In this document: positions 47,799-56,459 of the stretch, one piece after another
Numbering within the stretch: position 1 is the stretch's first letter
Layout: each line of letters starts with the position of its first letter
Assembly (NCBI GenBank): GCA_016783965.1
Contig: JADHVO010000005.1
Span: 124,001 to 188,000, forward strand
Origin: Alphaproteobacteria bacterium
GTDB lineage: Bacteria; Pseudomonadota; Alphaproteobacteria; Micropepsales; Micropepsaceae
DNA length: 64,000 bases
Reading direction: 5' to 3'
Program-made: the position numbers and the translations under genes
The notes under the pieces: model-generated
What the model saw: the letters and a program-made list of their open reading frames with translations, nothing else
The model's database searches: none
What the model was told of the DNA's origin: nothing

Positions 47799-48650
47799 AT
47801 GCTCACGCGCCGCGCCGTTCTCGCTTCTGCCGCGGCTGTTCCGGTCGCTGCCTATGCGGCGGACGCGCCGGACGCCTTCCAAACGCAAGTCGCGGCACTC
47901 GAGAAGAAGAGCGGCGGCCGCATCGGCGTGGCCGCCTACGACACCGGCGCCAGGAAGCGTATCGCCTGGCGGGCCGACGAGCGTTTCCTGATGTGCAGCA
48001 CCTTCAAGCTGCTGCTCGTCACCGCCACGCTGAAACGGATCGACCAGGGCAAGGAAGATCCGCGTCGGCACGTCGCTTACACGCAGGCGGACTTTGTCGG
48101 CTGGGCGCCGGTCACCCGGCAGCATGTCGCCGAGGGGATGAACGTCATCGACCTCTGCGCTGCGGCCATCAGCTACAGCGACAACACCGCCGCCAATCTC
48201 CTTTACGCGCCGCTCGGCGGCCCCGCTGCGCTTCAGCATTTCGCCCGCACGGATCTGAGCGATTGGATCAGCAGCCTCGACCGCATCGAGCCCGCGCTGA
48301 ACGTACCCGACGGTGACAAGGACACGACCATGCCCAGTGCCATGCTCGGCAACCTGCGCGGTATCCTGCTGGAAGACGTACTCAAGCCGGAGTCGCGCAA
48401 GCTGATCCTCGGCTGGATGATCGGGAACAGGACCGGCGACACCTTCCTGCGCGCAGGCCTGCCGAAGGGCTGGCAGGCCGGTGACAAGACCGGCACCGGC
48501 TCTGGCGCGCACAACGACCTTGCGATCGCCACCCCGCCGGGCCGCGCGCCGATCCTCATTTCCGCCTACACCATGGGCTGCGGCACGCCGGACAATGACA
48601 AGGGCACGCTCGCCGATCTCGGCCGCATCGTCGCCGGAGCGTTCGCCTGA
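47799..48650 (+). CDS. Class A serine beta-lactamase
   Basis: 283 residues from ATG 47799 (ATG 47778 is a longer alternative). Signal peptide with twin arginine (LTRRAVLASAAAVPVAAYA) suggests Tat export. All class A motifs are intact: STFK (Ser67-Lys70), SDN (127-129), the omega-loop Glu164 in RIEPALN, and KTGTG. It should hydrolyse penicillins or cephalosporins in the periplasm. A Cys precedes the active Ser, but the partner position after KTGT is Gly, so the carbapenemase disulfide is absent. It starts one base after argJ and ends in a CTGA overlap with the GNAT gene. Confidence 0.93.
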   Translation: MLTRRAVLASAAAVPVAAYAADAPDAFQTQVAALEKKSGGRIGVAAYDTGARKRIAWRADERFLMCSTFKLLLVTATLKRIDQGKEDPRRHVAYTQADFVGWAPVTRQHVAEGMNVIDLCAAAISYSDNTAANLLYAPLGGPAALQHFARTDLSDWISSLDRIEPALNVPDGDKDTTMPSAMLGNLRGILLEDVLKPESRKLILGWMIGNRTGDTFLRAGLPKGWQAGDKTGTGSGAHNDLAIATPPGRAPILISAYTMGCGTPDNDKGTLADLGRIVAGAFA

Positions 48651-48682
48651 ACATCGCGACGAGCCTGATCCCCATCGAGGAC

Positions 48683-49132
48683 GTGCACTTCGCCTGGATG
48701 CTCGGAGAGGCGGTCGGACCGATTGGCATGGTTCTGGCGCCGGGCGGGATCGACACGCCGGAAATCCTCAGGCTTCTGCGGCGCATGACCGGGCGTGTGC
48801 ACGCGGCCGGCTCTCGCGGAAGCTGGATGATCGTCAGCGGCAATGAGGTTGTTGGCTTGTGCAGTTATAAGCAGGCACCGAAGAACGGCCAGGTCGAGAT
48901 CGGCTACGGCGTGGCTGCCAGTCGTCGCCGGCGCGGCCATGCGACGCGCGCGGTCGCTGCGATGCTGGACCACGCCGCCGCGGACCCGCACGTGCAGGGC
49001 GTGATCGCGACCATCGCTGCGGACAACCGGGCGTCTTTACGCGCCGTCGAAACCAATGGCTTTGTCCAAAACGGCACGGTTCTCGACCCGGACGATGGTG
49101 AACTTCTGTTATGGCGCAGGGATTTAGCGTAG
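48683..49132 (+). CDS. GNAT-family N-acetyltransferase
   Basis: 149 residues from the first canonical start, GTG 48683. Acetyl-CoA site is IGYGVAASRRRRGHATRAVAAML and the late motif is AADNRASLRAVETNGF. Substrate unknown; cytoplasmic. The reading frame upstream of the GTG continues to look coding (NIATSLIPIEDV) back to a CTG at 48647 that overlaps the beta-lactamase TGA as CTGA; the true start may be that CTG, which would restore the first strand of the fold. No ATG, GTG or TTG occurs further upstream in frame before a stop. Confidence 0.85.
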   Translation: MHFAWMLGEAVGPIGMVLAPGGIDTPEILRLLRRMTGRVHAAGSRGSWMIVSGNEVVGLCSYKQAPKNGQVEIGYGVAASRRRRGHATRAVAAMLDHAAADPHVQGVIATIAADNRASLRAVETNGFVQNGTVLDPDDGELLLWRRDLA

Positions 49133-49178
49133 TTTTGCGGTTATCGTTTAATCCCACCTTAAGCGCAGGTCCCCCATC

Positions 49179-49592
49179 GTGAGCACGTCAGGGTTCAGGC
49201 TTGTGCTGGTTGCGGCCTGCGCACTGATCGATCCGGACGGACGGGTGCTGATCGCACAGAGACCGCCTGGGAAAGCGATGGCGGGGCTATGGGAATTTCC
49301 TGGCGGCAAGGTCGAAGCCGGCGAGCGGCCGGAGGAGACGCTCATCCGCGAACTCGACGAGGAACTCGGGATCACGGTCGCCGAGCCATGTCTGGCACCG
49401 TTCACCTTCGCGTCGCACACCTATCCGGACTTCCAGCTTCTGATGCCGCTCTACCTCTGCCGGCGATGGGAGGGAACGGTTGTCGCGAGGGAGCACAGCG
49501 CGCTCAAATGGGTAAGGCCGCGAGAGCTTTCGCAGTATCCCATGCCGCCGGCCGACTTGCCGCTTATTCCGATGCTGCGCGATCTGCTCTGA
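49179..49592 (+). CDS. mutT: MutT-type Nudix hydrolase (8-oxo-dGTP diphosphatase)
   Basis: 137 residues from GTG 49179. Complete Nudix box GGKVEAGERPEETLIRELDE followed by ELGI; the RPPGKAMAGLWEFPGG opening is typical of MutT. It removes oxidised dGTP from the nucleotide pool in the cytoplasm. Its TGA overlaps a CTG that may start the pilin gene. Confidence 0.92.
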   Translation: MSTSGFRLVLVAACALIDPDGRVLIAQRPPGKAMAGLWEFPGGKVEAGERPEETLIRELDEELGITVAEPCLAPFTFASHTYPDFQLLMPLYLCRRWEGTVVAREHSALKWVRPRELSQYPMPPADLPLIPMLRDLL

Positions 49593-49732
49593 AGCGCTTC
49601 GCCGCCGACCGGTCGGGCGCGACGGCGATCGAATACGCCCTGATCGCGGCCTTCATCTCGATCATGATCGTCGCCGGCGTGACGACCGTCGGCACCACGC
49701 TGAAGAGCTTCTTCAACTCGATTTCGTTTTAG
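49508..49732 (+). CDS. Flp/Fap-type pilin subunit
   Basis: The last 48 codons read KRFAADRSGATAIEYALIAA then ISIMIVAGVTTVGTTLKS, a complete Flp pilin with the GATAIEYALIA processing and assembly motif and one membrane helix. The nearest canonical start is ATG 49508, far inside mutT in another frame and giving 27 extra residues unlike the family; CTG 49589, overlapping the mutT TGA as CTGA, would give the usual ~48-residue length. Flp pilins build tight-adherence pili; no tad assembly genes are in the window. Its TAG overlaps the stop of the convergent methyltransferase. Confidence 0.75.
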   Translation: MGKAARAFAVSHAAGRLAAYSDAARSALKRFAADRSGATAIEYALIAAFISIMIVAGVTTVGTTLKSFFNSISF

Positions 49733-50583
49733 CCACCCGGCTTTTCGCCACTGCCCTGTTCGCGCGTGCCGAGCGCATCGGCCAGCCGCGTCTGCGCGGT
49801 GCCGGGCCGGAGCGGTTGTTGCTGGCTCTCATGCGGCGCCCAGCCGGTCAGGTAAACGATGTCGAACGTCGCGCGCAGCTTGCCGTCGCCGTCGGCGAAA
49901 TTCTCCGCGTAATGCGTCAGTGCCGCCGCCAGCATGTCGCGCCGCATCGGCTGGCGGCTGCGCTCGGACAACGCATTCGTTTCGCCCATGACGCGCAGAT
50001 CGCGCACCAGCGAGAGCATGTCGCCATAGCGCACCACTGTCCGCTCGACATCGGCGACTGGCAACGCGAATCCCGCGCGCTGCAACAGGCCTCCCAGTTC
50101 GCGCACGTCGGCGAACGGCGACACGTGCGGGCTGATGCCGCCCTTGATCGCGAGCTCCGCCGCCGCCAGCGACTGGCGCAGCTCCGTTAGAGTGTCCCCG
50201 CCAAACATTGCTGCGAGGAATAATCCGTCCGGTTTGAGTAGATGTGTAATCTGGCGCAGGACGCCTGGCAGATCGTTGACGGATTGCAGGGAGAGCGCGC
50301 TAACGATGAGATCGTAGGGCGCGTCGACAACAGGAAGCGCTTCTCGGTCTCCAACGGTCGCGTACGTCCAGTATCGTGACCAATCTTCCAGCAGGACCAT
50401 CGCCGGATCGAGCGTGTCCAGAACGTAGCCGTTTTCGAATGTGCGGTTCACGGGGGCGAGCCGTCCAATGATTCCACGTGCTGCCTCTGCCAGCAGGAAA
50501 GCATCGCCGGCGATCCTGACCGCGCGTTCGTGGTGCAGATCGATTGCTTTTCGGTCGAATATCCGGGGCGGGCCGTCGCTCAT
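49729..50583 (-). CDS. SAM-dependent methyltransferase (BioC/NDUFAF5-like)
   Basis: 284 residues from ATG 50583. It begins PPRIFDRKAIDLHHERAV, typical of the alphaproteobacterial relatives of mitochondrial NDUFAF5. SAM region is NGYVLDTLDPAM, followed by YDLIVSALSLQSVNDLPG and LLKPDGLFLAAMFGG. The glycine-rich motif I is weak. NDUFAF5 hydroxylates a complex I subunit; the bacterial role is unsettled. Divergent from comF with only 17 bases between starts, and tail-to-tail with the pilin gene. Confidence 0.84.
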   Translation of the reverse strand: MSDGPPRIFDRKAIDLHHERAVRIAGDAFLLAEAARGIIGRLAPVNRTFENGYVLDTLDPAMVLLEDWSRYWTYATVGDREALPVVDAPYDLIVSALSLQSVNDLPGVLRQITHLLKPDGLFLAAMFGGDTLTELRQSLAAAELAIKGGISPHVSPFADVRELGGLLQRAGFALPVADVERTVVRYGDMLSLVRDLRVMGETNALSERSRQPMRRDMLAAALTHYAENFADGDGKLRATFDIVYLTGWAPHESQQQPLRPGTAQTRLADALGTREQGSGEKPGG

Positions 50584-50600
50584 TGGGCTAGAGTAGGGCC

Positions 50601-51368
50601 ATGGGTGGGGTGATCGAAGCAAGCCTGAAACGCGCCGGCCGTGCGGCGCTCGATCTCGTCTTCCCGCCGATGTGCATCGCCTGCCGCACGCAGGTCGCCG
50701 AGCCCGGCGCGCTCTGCGCCAACTGCTGGCAGAATATCCAGTTCCTCGACGGGCCGATGTGCGACTGCTGTGGTCTCCCGTTCGAGGTCGATCCGGGCGG
50801 CGAGACGCTCTGCGGCGCCTGCCATGCGCGCCGTCCGTCCTTCGACAAGGCGCGCGCCGTGATGCGTTACGACGAGCACTCCCGCGGCCCCATCCTGGCG
50901 CTCAAGCACGGTGACCGCCTCGACCTCGCGCCCCCTTTCTCGCGCTGGCTGGGCCGCGGCGGGCGAGCACTACTCGATGAAACCGATGTCATCCTGCCCG
51001 TTCCGTTGCATGCGAGCCGGCTCTGGAGGCGCCGCTACAACCAGGCGGCCGAGTTGGCACGGGCCCTCAGCCGGCTCTCAGGGAGATCCCTCAACGTGCT
51101 TGCGCTCACCCGGAGCCGCGCCACCGCGAGCCAGGGCGCGATGCGCTCCGCCAAGGCGCGGCGCCGCAACATGCTGGGCGCGTTCAGGGTTTTGCCGCGC
51201 CACAAATCCGCCATTGCCGGACGCAACATTCTTCTCATCGACGACGTGTTAACCACCGGAGCCACCGTCGAGGCCTGTGCGCGGGCGCTAAAGCGCGCGG
51301 GCGCTGAAAAAGTGTTCGTATTGGCGCTCGCCCGCGTTGTGAGACCGCTTCCAGGCGATATTATTTGA
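50601..51368 (+). CDS. ComF-family phosphoribosyltransferase-like protein
   Basis: 255 residues. An N-terminal zinc ribbon with four CxxC pairs (CIACRT, CANCW, CDCCG, CGACH) is followed by a PRTase domain with ILPVPLHASRLWRRRYNQAAELA and the PRPP motif ILLIDDVLTTGATVEACA. ComF proteins are linked to DNA uptake and to recombination, though in non-competent bacteria the role is unclear. Cytoplasmic. It precedes grxC by 34 bases. Confidence 0.93.
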   Translation: MGGVIEASLKRAGRAALDLVFPPMCIACRTQVAEPGALCANCWQNIQFLDGPMCDCCGLPFEVDPGGETLCGACHARRPSFDKARAVMRYDEHSRGPILALKHGDRLDLAPPFSRWLGRGGRALLDETDVILPVPLHASRLWRRRYNQAAELARALSRLSGRSLNVLALTRSRATASQGAMRSAKARRRNMLGAFRVLPRHKSAIAGRNILLIDDVLTTGATVEACARALKRAGAEKVFVLALARVVRPLPGDII

Positions 51369-51402
51369 ACTGTCACGGAAAGGTGCCGCTGAGTCGCCCG
51401 CC

Positions 51403-51663
51403 ATGTCGAAAATCCAGATCTACACCACGCCCATCTGCCCCTACTGCGTGCGCGCCAAGGCACTCCTCAAGAAGAAGGGCGCGGAGTTCGAGGAGATCGA
51501 CGTGTTCATGGACAGCGACAAGCGTGACGAGATGCAGGCCCGCGCGCATGGCGGCCGCACCGTGCCGCAGATCTTCATCGGCGAGACCCATGTCGGCGGC
51601 TGCGACGACCTCTACGCGCTCGAAAGCCGCGGCCAGCTCGACCCGCTTCTGGCCAAGGCCTAA
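51403..51663 (+). CDS. grxC: Glutaredoxin 3
   Basis: 86 residues with the dithiol active site CPYC (Cys12, Cys15), TVPQIFIGETHVGG cis-Pro and glutathione-binding segment, and GCDDL. It reduces disulfides and mixed glutathione disulfides in the cytoplasm. Same strand as comF and the nitrilase-family gene; the three likely form an operon. Confidence 0.96.
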   Translation: MSKIQIYTTPICPYCVRAKALLKKKGAEFEEIDVFMDSDKRDEMQARAHGGRTVPQIFIGETHVGGCDDLYALESRGQLDPLLAKA

Positions 51664-51681
51664 CCGCGCTACTCTGGCAGC

Positions 51682-52503
51682 ATGACGACGTTCAAGGCCG
51701 CCTGTGTCCAGCTCCGCTCCACCGACGACGTGCAGGAGAACATCCGCACCACGTCCGAACTCATCCGTGAGGCGCACGGCAAGGGCGCCGTCTTTATCGG
51801 CACGCCGGAGAACACCACGCTCATGGCACCTGACGGCGGCGCCAAGCTCGCGAGCAGCTACACCGAAGACCACGACCCCGCACTGCCCGCCTTCCGCGCG
51901 CTGGCGGAGGAACTTGGGATATGGCTGCTCATCGGCTCGCTCGCGATCAAGGTCAGCGACACCAAGACCGCCAACCGCGAATTTCTGATCGACCCGAAGG
52001 GCCGCATCGTTGCGCGCTACAGCAAGATCCATCTGTTCGACGTCGACCTGCCGTCGGGCGAGAAGTACCGCGAGTCCAACACCGTCGCCGGCGGCGACGA
52101 GGCCGTGCTGGCCGACACGCCCTGGGGCAAGGTCGGGCTCTCGATCTGCTACGACATGCGCTTCCCGCAGCTCTATCGCGCACTGGCGCAGAAGGGCGCG
52201 TTCATGCTGACCGCGCCGTCCGCCTTCACCGAGACCACCGGCAAGGCGCACTGGCATGTCCTGCTGCGTGCCCGCGCGATCGAGAACGGCGCCTATATCT
52301 TCGCGCCGGCACAGGGCGGCACCCACGCCAATGGCCGCAAGACTTATGGCCACTCGATCATCATCGCGCCGTGGGGCGAGGTGCTGGCGGAAGCGGGCAC
52401 CGATCCCGGCGTGATAGTGGCGGACATCGACCCCGCTGCTGTCACGGATGCGCGCGGACGCGTGCCAAACTTGCAGCATGACCGGCCGTTCAAAGGTCCC
52501 TGA
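51682..52503 (+). CDS. Nitrilase-superfamily carbon-nitrogen hydrolase (Nit-type)
   Basis: 273 residues with catalytic triad Glu43 (GTPENTTL), Lys115 (RYSKIHLFDVDLP) and Cys156 (LSICYDMRFP). The Nit1/Nit2-like form is usually omega-amidase or deaminated-glutathione amidase, which fits its place 18 bases after grxC and suggests glutathione repair. Cytoplasmic. Its end overlaps the next gene by 26 bases. Confidence 0.92.
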   Translation: MTTFKAACVQLRSTDDVQENIRTTSELIREAHGKGAVFIGTPENTTLMAPDGGAKLASSYTEDHDPALPAFRALAEELGIWLLIGSLAIKVSDTKTANREFLIDPKGRIVARYSKIHLFDVDLPSGEKYRESNTVAGGDEAVLADTPWGKVGLSICYDMRFPQLYRALAQKGAFMLTAPSAFTETTGKAHWHVLLRARAIENGAYIFAPAQGGTHANGRKTYGHSIIIAPWGEVLAEAGTDPGVIVADIDPAAVTDARGRVPNLQHDRPFKGP

Positions 52504-53095
52504 CGCCGCGCTCGGCGTGCGCAGCCATTCCGGCTGGGCGGCCTATGTTCTTCTGTTCGGCAATCCAAGACAGCCGGACATCCTCGCCCGCGGCCGCATG
52601 CAACTCTGCGATCCGGCGATCACGGGCTCAAAACAACCCTTCCACGAAGCCGAGCCTATGACCTTTGCGCTTGCCGAAAAGTTCATCGCGCGCTGCACGG
52701 CCTCGACCGCGAAACAGGCCGACAAGGCGCTCGCCGAAATCGTACGGCAGGCCCGCGTCACGGCTTGCTGCGTGCTGACGGCATCGGGGCGCCCGTTGCC
52801 CGACCTGAAAGGCATCCTCGCGTCGCACTCCACCATTCACGCGGCCGAGGGAGAGTTCTATCGCAACGCTGTCGCCCACGCCTGCGAGCGTGCCAAAATC
52901 CCCGTCCGCCGGGTGCGCGAGCGCGACATGGAAGCCGAAACCCACAACCTCCCCGTGCCGCCCGGCGAGGCCAAGGCGCGGCTCGCCGAATTCGGTAAAC
53001 AGGTCGGCGCGCCGTGGACGGCGGACGAGAAGCTGTCCGCGCTCGGCGCGTGGCTGATGCTGGCCTCCTTGCCTTCGACACGCTCCTGGCGCTAA
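52478..53095 (+). CDS. Conserved hypothetical protein
   Basis: 205 residues from ATG 52478, inside the end of the nitrilase-family gene (26-base overlap, different frame). SHSGWAAYVLLFG, ILARGRMQLCDP and an Ala-rich helix ASTAKQADKALAEIV are followed by ILASHSTIHAAEGEFYRNAVAHACE. The alternating strands and helix with conserved Ser/His/Glu give the look of a small alpha-beta enzyme or RNase H-like fold, but I cannot assign one. No signal peptide. Confidence 0.72.
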   Translation: MTGRSKVPDAALGVRSHSGWAAYVLLFGNPRQPDILARGRMQLCDPAITGSKQPFHEAEPMTFALAEKFIARCTASTAKQADKALAEIVRQARVTACCVLTASGRPLPDLKGILASHSTIHAAEGEFYRNAVAHACERAKIPVRRVRERDMEAETHNLPVPPGEAKARLAEFGKQVGAPWTADEKLSALGAWLMLASLPSTRSWR

Positions 53096-53166
53096 ACGGC
53101 CATTGAGGATTGTCATTCGGCTTCGGGGCGAGGGGCCGTATAGTTGCTGTCGGAAGGTCGCCAGAC

Positions 53167-53580
53167 GTGATCGTTTACAACCTGCGTTGCCGCAACGCCC
53201 ACGAGTTCGAGGGCTGGTTTCAGGATTCCGCCGCGTTCGACACGCAGGCGAAGTCCGGCAAGGTCGTGTGCCCGGTGTGCAACTCGAAGAAGGTCGAGAA
53301 GGCCATCATGGCCCCCGCCGTCTCGGGCGCGCGGAAATCGAACCTGACCGACGCTGAAACGAAGCAGATGCGACAGTTCATGACGGGCCTGCGCAAATAC
53401 GTACAGGACAATGCCGACTATGTCGGCCCGAACTTCGCGGAAGAGGCCCGCAAGATCCACTACGGCGAGGTCGAGCACCGGCACATCTATGGCGAAGCTT
53501 CGCTCGAAGAAGCCAGGGAGCTGGTGGAGGAGGGTGTCGACGTCGCGCCGCTACCTCCCGACCTCGACGGCGCAAACTGA
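53167..53580 (+). CDS. DUF1178-family protein
   Basis: 137 residues from GTG 53167 (GGAAGG 7 bases upstream), which gives the family start VIVYNLRCRNAHEFEGWF. A zinc-knuckle-like CRNAH plus CPVCNSKKVEKAIMAPAV pattern follows. The family is widespread in alpha- and betaproteobacteria, function unknown. It precedes a strong terminator and so ends this transcription unit. Confidence 0.9.
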   Translation: MIVYNLRCRNAHEFEGWFQDSAAFDTQAKSGKVVCPVCNSKKVEKAIMAPAVSGARKSNLTDAETKQMRQFMTGLRKYVQDNADYVGPNFAEEARKIHYGEVEHRHIYGEASLEEARELVEEGVDVAPLPPDLDGAN

Positions 53581-53583
53581 ATC

Positions 53584-53615
53584 AAAAAGGGCGCCCGCAG
53601 GCGCCCTTTGCTTTT
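53584..53615 (+). terminator. Terminator after the DUF1178 gene
   Basis: AAAGGGCGCC and GGCGCCCTTT form a perfect 10-bp stem with a CGCA loop, followed by GCTTTT and preceded by an A-run, so it can end transcripts from both sides (the SYLF gene converges on it). Confidence 0.93.
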
Positions 53616-53630
53616 GCGTGACCGTTTGGT

Positions 53631-54332
53631 CTACTTCAGCGCAGCCCGAAGCGGATCGGCGTCGCGGTTGCAGGCGCGGCCCATGTACAGGTCGTCGAAC
53701 GGGATCTCGTGCCCGTAGTATTCGGCGTTCATCTCCGGCTTCTGCTCCAGCGTGGAGTCGTTGATCGTCAGGCCGACATAGAGCCCGCCGGCCCTCGCCC
53801 AGCCGATGATGTCGCCGTGGAACGAGGCATCCCCGTCATTGCCGCCCGCCATGCCGACAGCGAGGCCCGCTTCGGTACCAAGGCGGAAGCGTTCCTGCCG
53901 CACCGCCGCCACCGCGCGATCCGTCATCAGCAGCATCACGACCTCCGCGCTGGACACGCCGGCCTGGAGGCCCAGCGACGGTGAACCGAAGGAGTAGAAC
54001 GCCGGATAGGTCCAGACCGACCCGTTGCGCCGGAGCAGGATCGCGTCGCCGCCCTGGCCGCCGATGATGAAGCCGACCTTCACGAGGTTCGGCACGATGA
54101 TGATGCCTTTGGCGCTGCGCAGAAGGCTCTGCGGGATGTTCGGGCCGATGTCGTAGAACGCCGTGGTTGCACTCCGCACGATCTCGCCCGGCTTGCCGGG
54201 CGACATGGCGACCGGACAGACCGTCACCTTGGGCGGCTTGGCGTGATGCGGCCTCTTCTTGGCGTCGGCAGGCGCAACGGCAAAGGCCACGGCCGCGAGC
54301 GCGGCCAGGCTGAAAACGGCAATCTTTTTCAT
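53631..54332 (-). CDS. SYLF/Ysc84-domain secreted lipid-binding protein
   Basis: 233 residues. Signal peptide ends VAPADA, followed by a basic KKRPHHAKPPK segment. The SYLF/Ysc84 domain covers the rest: AKGIIIVPNLVKVGFIIGGQGGDAILL, PSLGLQAGVSSAEVVMLLMTD, and WARAGGLYVGLTINDSTLE. The domain binds phosphoinositides or acidic lipids in eukaryotes; in bacteria it is periplasmic and poorly understood. Confidence 0.9.
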   Translation of the reverse strand: MKKIAVFSLAALAAVAFAVAPADAKKRPHHAKPPKVTVCPVAMSPGKPGEIVRSATTAFYDIGPNIPQSLLRSAKGIIIVPNLVKVGFIIGGQGGDAILLRRNGSVWTYPAFYSFGSPSLGLQAGVSSAEVVMLLMTDRAVAAVRQERFRLGTEAGLAVGMAGGNDGDASFHGDIIGWARAGGLYVGLTINDSTLEQKPEMNAEYYGHEIPFDDLYMGRACNRDADPLRAALK

Positions 54333-54380
54333 GGAACCCCCAAAACAGACTCGAAAGTGCGTGAGGGAACCCTACGCGGC

Positions 54381-55106
54381 TCAGCGGCTGGCGACTATCA
54401 TGTAATTCACAGCAACATCGTCCGACAAATGCCAGTCCCAGCCTAATGGATCGAACGCAACACCCTGAATTTTCATGGGGTTGAGGCCGGATTCTTCAAG
54501 CATCCGTCGAAGATCGTCCGGATCGACGAACCGGTTCCAGTCATGCGTCCCTGCCGGCAGCCAACGCAGAACGTACTCAGCGGCGACCTTCGCTAAAGCG
54601 AACGACTTGAGCGTGCGGTTCAGGGTCGCCACGAACATCAGCCCCCCTGGTTTCACGAGCCGGGCACAGGCCCGGAGGTAAGCGCGCAGGTCCGCGACAT
54701 GCTCGACGACCTCCATGTTGAGGATCACGTCGAAGGCGGCGCCATCCGCCTCCAGCACCTCCGCCGACGCGACCCGGTAGGTGATTGCCGCACCCGATGC
54801 ATCGGCATGGGCACGGGCAGTCCCGATGTTCTTCTCTGAGGGATCGACCCCGGTCACCGCGAACCCCAGCCGCGCCATCGGTTCGCTGAGCAGCCCGCCG
54901 CCGCACCCGATGTCGAGCAGGCTCAATCCCGCGAACGGCTTCAGACCCGTTCGTCCGAAATGCCGGGCCGCGGTGTCGCGGACGAACTGAAGGCGCACCG
55001 GATTGAACTTGTGCAGCGGTGCGAACTTGCCGTGGGGGTCCCACCATTCCGCTGCCATCGCCGAGAATTTCGCGACCTCTGCCGCGTCAATCGTGGTGTC
55101 CGTCAT
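54381..55106 (-). CDS. ubiG: Ubiquinone O-methyltransferase
   Basis: 241 residues with motif [20 protein letters not shown], the UbiG opening [21 protein letters not shown], and later [14 protein letters not shown]. It methylates the ring hydroxyls of ubiquinone precursors. Divergent from lysC, with 79 bases between the two starts. Close to the usual alphaproteobacterial arrangement. Confidence 0.95.
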   Translation of the reverse strand: MTDTTIDAAEVAKFSAMAAEWWDPHGKFAPLHKFNPVRLQFVRDTAARHFGRTGLKPFAGLSLLDIGCGGGLLSEPMARLGFAVTGVDPSEKNIGTARAHADASGAAITYRVASAEVLEADGAAFDVILNMEVVEHVADLRAYLRACARLVKPGGLMFVATLNRTLKSFALAKVAAEYVLRWLPAGTHDWNRFVDPDDLRRMLEESGLNPMKIQGVAFDPLGWDWHLSDDVAVNYMIVASR

Positions 55107-55185
55107 GAGCCGAATTCGCGTTGAGCCTGAACCGCCTACCGTCTATGTAGGCCGCAGCACCGCGAGCGGCAAACGGAACGGGTTA

Positions 55186-56433
55186 ATGGCGAAGATTGCG
55201 ATGAAATTCGGCGGCACCTCGGTGGCCGATCTGGACCGCATCCGCCACGTCGCGCAGCTGGTGAAGAAGGAACGCGACAGGGGCAATCAGGTTGCCGTGG
55301 TGGTTTCCGCCATGGCCGGCGAAACCAACAAGCTGGTTGCCTGGTGTAGTGAGATCGCGCGTCCGCCCGGCTCCAACGCATCCGCATTGCCGGACCAGCG
55401 CGAGTATGACGTGATCGTCGCATCCGGCGAACAGGTCACCGCCGGCCTTCTGGCCGTGGCGCTGGGTGCCATCGGCGTGCCCGCGCGTTCGTGGATGGGC
55501 TGGCAAGTGCCGATCCGCACCAGTGCCACGCACGGATCGGCCCGCATCGAGGGGGTGGACGGCGACCTGATGAACGAGAGCCTCGCGCGCGGTGAAGTCG
55601 CGGTCGTGGCCGGCTTCCAGGGCGTCGCGCCGCATGATCGCATCTCGACGCTCGGCCGCGGAGGCTCCGACACGTCGGCCGTCGCCATCGCGGCGGGCCT
55701 CAAGGCCGACCGTTGCGACATCTACACCGACGTCGACGGCGTCTACACCACCGACCCGCGCATTGTGGCCAAGGCGCGGCGGCTGGAGAGAGTCTCTTAC
55801 GAAGAAATGCTCGAGCTGGCCTCGCTCGGCGCCAAGGTAGTACAGACCCGCGCCGCCGAGCTGGCCATGCTTCACCGCGTCTCCACTCGCGTCCTGTCGA
55901 CCTTCGACCCGGACAAGGGCGGCACGCTTATCTGCGACGAGGACGATATCGTGGAAAAGAAACCCGTAACTGGAATCGCCTATTCGCGCGACGAGGCGAA
56001 GATCACGTTGCTCAAGATCCCGGACCGCCCGGGCATCGCGGCTGCCATCTTCGGCCCGCTGGCGGACGCCGGCGTGAACGTCGACATGATCGTGCAGAAC
56101 GTGTCGGAAGACGGCAAGCGCACCGACCTCACCTTCACCGTGACGCGCGGCGAGCTTGCCCGCGCGCTCGCGGCGATCGAGCACAACGCCGACCACATCG
56201 GCTATCGCGAGCTGCTCCAGGACGCCACCGTAGCGAAGGTCTCGATCATCGGCATCGGCATGCGCGCTCATCCAGGCGTGGCGCAGACCATGTTCCGCAC
56301 CCTCTCGGAGAAGGGGATTAACATCCAGGTCATCTCGACATCGGAGATCAAGGTCTCCGTCCTGATCGCCGAGGAGTATGTCGAACTCGCGGTGCGCGCG
56401 CTGCATTCGGCCTACGAACTGGACGTCGCGTAG
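55186..56433 (+). CDS. lysC: Aspartate kinase
   Basis: 415 residues from ATG 55186. MKFGGTSVADL is the ATP/Asp-binding start, LGRGGSDTSAVAIA the kinase motif, and two ACT domains (about 265-410, including NISTSEIKVSVL-type IQVISTSEIKVSVLI) provide feedback inhibition by lysine and/or threonine. First step of the aspartate family of amino acids. It lies 26 bases upstream of ptsP. Confidence 0.97.
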   Translation: MAKIAMKFGGTSVADLDRIRHVAQLVKKERDRGNQVAVVVSAMAGETNKLVAWCSEIARPPGSNASALPDQREYDVIVASGEQVTAGLLAVALGAIGVPARSWMGWQVPIRTSATHGSARIEGVDGDLMNESLARGEVAVVAGFQGVAPHDRISTLGRGGSDTSAVAIAAGLKADRCDIYTDVDGVYTTDPRIVAKARRLERVSYEEMLELASLGAKVVQTRAAELAMLHRVSTRVLSTFDPDKGGTLICDEDDIVEKKPVTGIAYSRDEAKITLLKIPDRPGIAAAIFGPLADAGVNVDMIVQNVSEDGKRTDLTFTVTRGELARALAAIEHNADHIGYRELLQDATVAKVSIIGIGMRAHPGVAQTMFRTLSEKGINIQVISTSEIKVSVLIAEEYVELAVRALHSAYELDVA

Positions 56434-56459
56434 ATGGCTGCGCGCAAGGGAGAATCCTG

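Noticed and set aside
47980-48520. Carbapenemase-type disulfide in the beta-lactamase
   Set aside because: A Cys does precede the active-site Ser, but the partner position after KTGT is Gly, so the disulfide cannot form. Spectrum cannot be read from this.
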